From Adiantum capillus-veneris (taxonomy: Eukaryota > Streptophyta > Polypodiopsida > Polypodiales > Pteridaceae): a stretch of 64,000 nucleotides of DNA. This document shows, in pieces, positions 63,145 through 64,000 of the stretch. The notes under the pieces were generated by a model. It saw nothing but the letters and a program-made list of their open reading frames with translations. It was not told where the DNA came from and searched no databases. The first letter of the stretch is position 1. Each line of letters opens with the position of its first letter. A program made the translations under genes and the position numbers. Location of the stretch: assembly GCA_014529385.2 (NCBI GenBank), contig CM043953.1, positions 82,156,338 through 82,220,337 on the forward strand. Direction: 5' to 3'.

Positions 63145-63977
63145 CTCTTTTTGCCCTTATCACCAGAATTTCCAAACGAATTGCTGCCAGCACAAGCATT
63201 TGGAACATAATTTTCTCCACTCGCAGCAAAACCATAAGAAGTGGCTGCATTGCTGTTACCTCCCTTTCTTTGAGAAGCAATAAAAGCCTGTTCAATTTCA
63301 CGCTGTCTAGTCCTATTTTTTTTGGAAAGTGACTCTTGCAACAGTAATGTGCATAATGCATCAAACTTGACAACTTCTGGATTTCCTTGGGTCATAAGTC
63401 TCCAAGTACTAGCAAAAGTCTGGTAAGAATTTGGTAAGACAACAAGAACAGTCTGCACAAGGGAACTGTCTGAAATGACTTCTCCTGCTGCAAAAATAAG
63501 TTGCTCATTGACATCCTTGACACTAGCAAGGAAAGTGTCCATATCATCTTCCTCATGCATAATCTTCGACTCGAGCTCTTTACGCAGCAAAGCAATTTTA
63601 GCCTAATTGCGGCTTGCATAAAGACCTGCTAGAATATCCCAAGCCTATTTTGCAGATTTTGCTGAACGGATGTGAGGAACAATGGTGTGCTTCACAGACA
63701 ACACAATCAATGTATGAGCCTGCACATCCTTTACCTCACAACGAGCTTGTTCTGCCATAGGCAAAACAACTCTAAGAGCAGCAAGATCTGCAACATCCTC
63801 AACATCGCCTACATCCTCAGAACCAGGACGTACATCAATGCCTTGCACAATGTTCTAGACGCCCTTTGACACAAGAACATGTTGCATCATATAAGCCCAT
63901 ATAGGGTAGTTGTCCCCATCCAACCTGTCCTCAACTACAAACATCTTGAACACATATGTGTTGTTGTTGTCAACCAT
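63108..63977 (-). pseudogene. Gag of copia element I, interrupted by TAG stops
   Basis: The ATG at 63977 opens MVDNNNTYVFKMFVVEDRLD then GDNYPIWAYMMQHVL, the copia gag opening with the NYPIW word. The same frame continues with three TAG stops (about 63857, 63643, 63606) at positions where Trp or Gln fits, then KIALLRKELESKIMHEEDDM, DVNEQLIFAAGEVISDSSLV, QTVLVVLPNSYQTFASTWRL and LSKKNRTRQREIEQAFIASQ up to the knuckle. The stops look like C-to-T or G-to-A changes. Confidence 0.87.
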
Positions 63978-64000
63978 GGTAAATGCTGCACATGATGTTA

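Larger units (their letters stand above)
59444..64000 (-). mobile_element. Copia element I (Ty1/copia), minus strand, runs off the window
   Basis: The 3' LTR is 59444-59669. Order on the minus strand from 63977: gag, zinc knuckle, protease, integrase, RT, RNase H, all with recognisable motifs. The 5' LTR and PBS lie beyond 64000. It is better preserved than copia D and belongs to a different lineage. Confidence 0.92.

Overview
This is plant nuclear DNA. The evidence is spliced exons with GT..AG introns, Ty3/gypsy chromovirus and Ty1/copia LTR retrotransposons primed by initiator tRNA-Met (TGGTATCAGAGC sites), L1-type LINE remnants, a MITE-like family, and long GA/TC, GT and TA microsatellites. 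The species cannot be named. The very long TE-filled intron suggests a TE-rich angiosperm genome.

Only one host gene appears functional: a 7-exon plus-strand homologue of ER membrane protein complex subunit 7 (EMC7), coding 4689 to 36187. All six splice junctions keep phase and give exactly 600 coding bases (199 residues plus stop). Its second intron (4886-34890) is about 30.0 kb and is made mostly of nested retrotransposons. Upstream (about 1170-2996) lies a broken copy of a PRP6/STABILIZED1-like splicing factor, and before that (88-547) a MITE-like repeat.

Reading the giant intron left to right: a gypsy protease remnant and an LTR flanked on both sides by element sequence (A, 5423-6964); A's gag (7029-9223), split by a solo LTR of family B (7152-8441, target duplication AGTAC); minus-strand chromovirus C (9224-22150); inside C's gag, the younger minus-strand element B (14611-20612), which has gag and protease plus an unrecognised acidic C-terminal region but no RT or integrase; an LTR fragment G (22172-22507); a decayed plus-strand copia element D (22952-26772); a 62-base family-B LTR fragment; a small non-coding LTR element F (about 26836 to 34367); and plus-strand chromovirus E (28063-34241), inserted in F's LTR with target duplication GTGTG.

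Downstream of EMC7 (36.2-48.8 kb) is gene-poor DNA with microsatellites, a truncated MITE copy and short tandem duplications. Two LINE 3'-half remnants lie in divergent orientation (48.83-49.73 kb minus, 50.95-52.08 kb plus) around very long microsatellites. From 52958 to 58204 is a structurally complete LTR element H (144-base LTRs, TSD CTACA) with about 5 kb of apparently non-coding interior. A 95-base 5'-truncated LINE tail with 16-base target duplications sits at 58571-58665. The window ends in a minus-strand copia element I (59444 to beyond 64000) with gag, protease, integrase, RT and RNase H still recognisable.

All TE coding regions seen carry stops, frameshifts or deletions, so this is a record of layered insertions around one surviving gene. 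LTR divergence was estimated by eye: about 2% for B, 5% for E and 4.9% for H (7 of 144).
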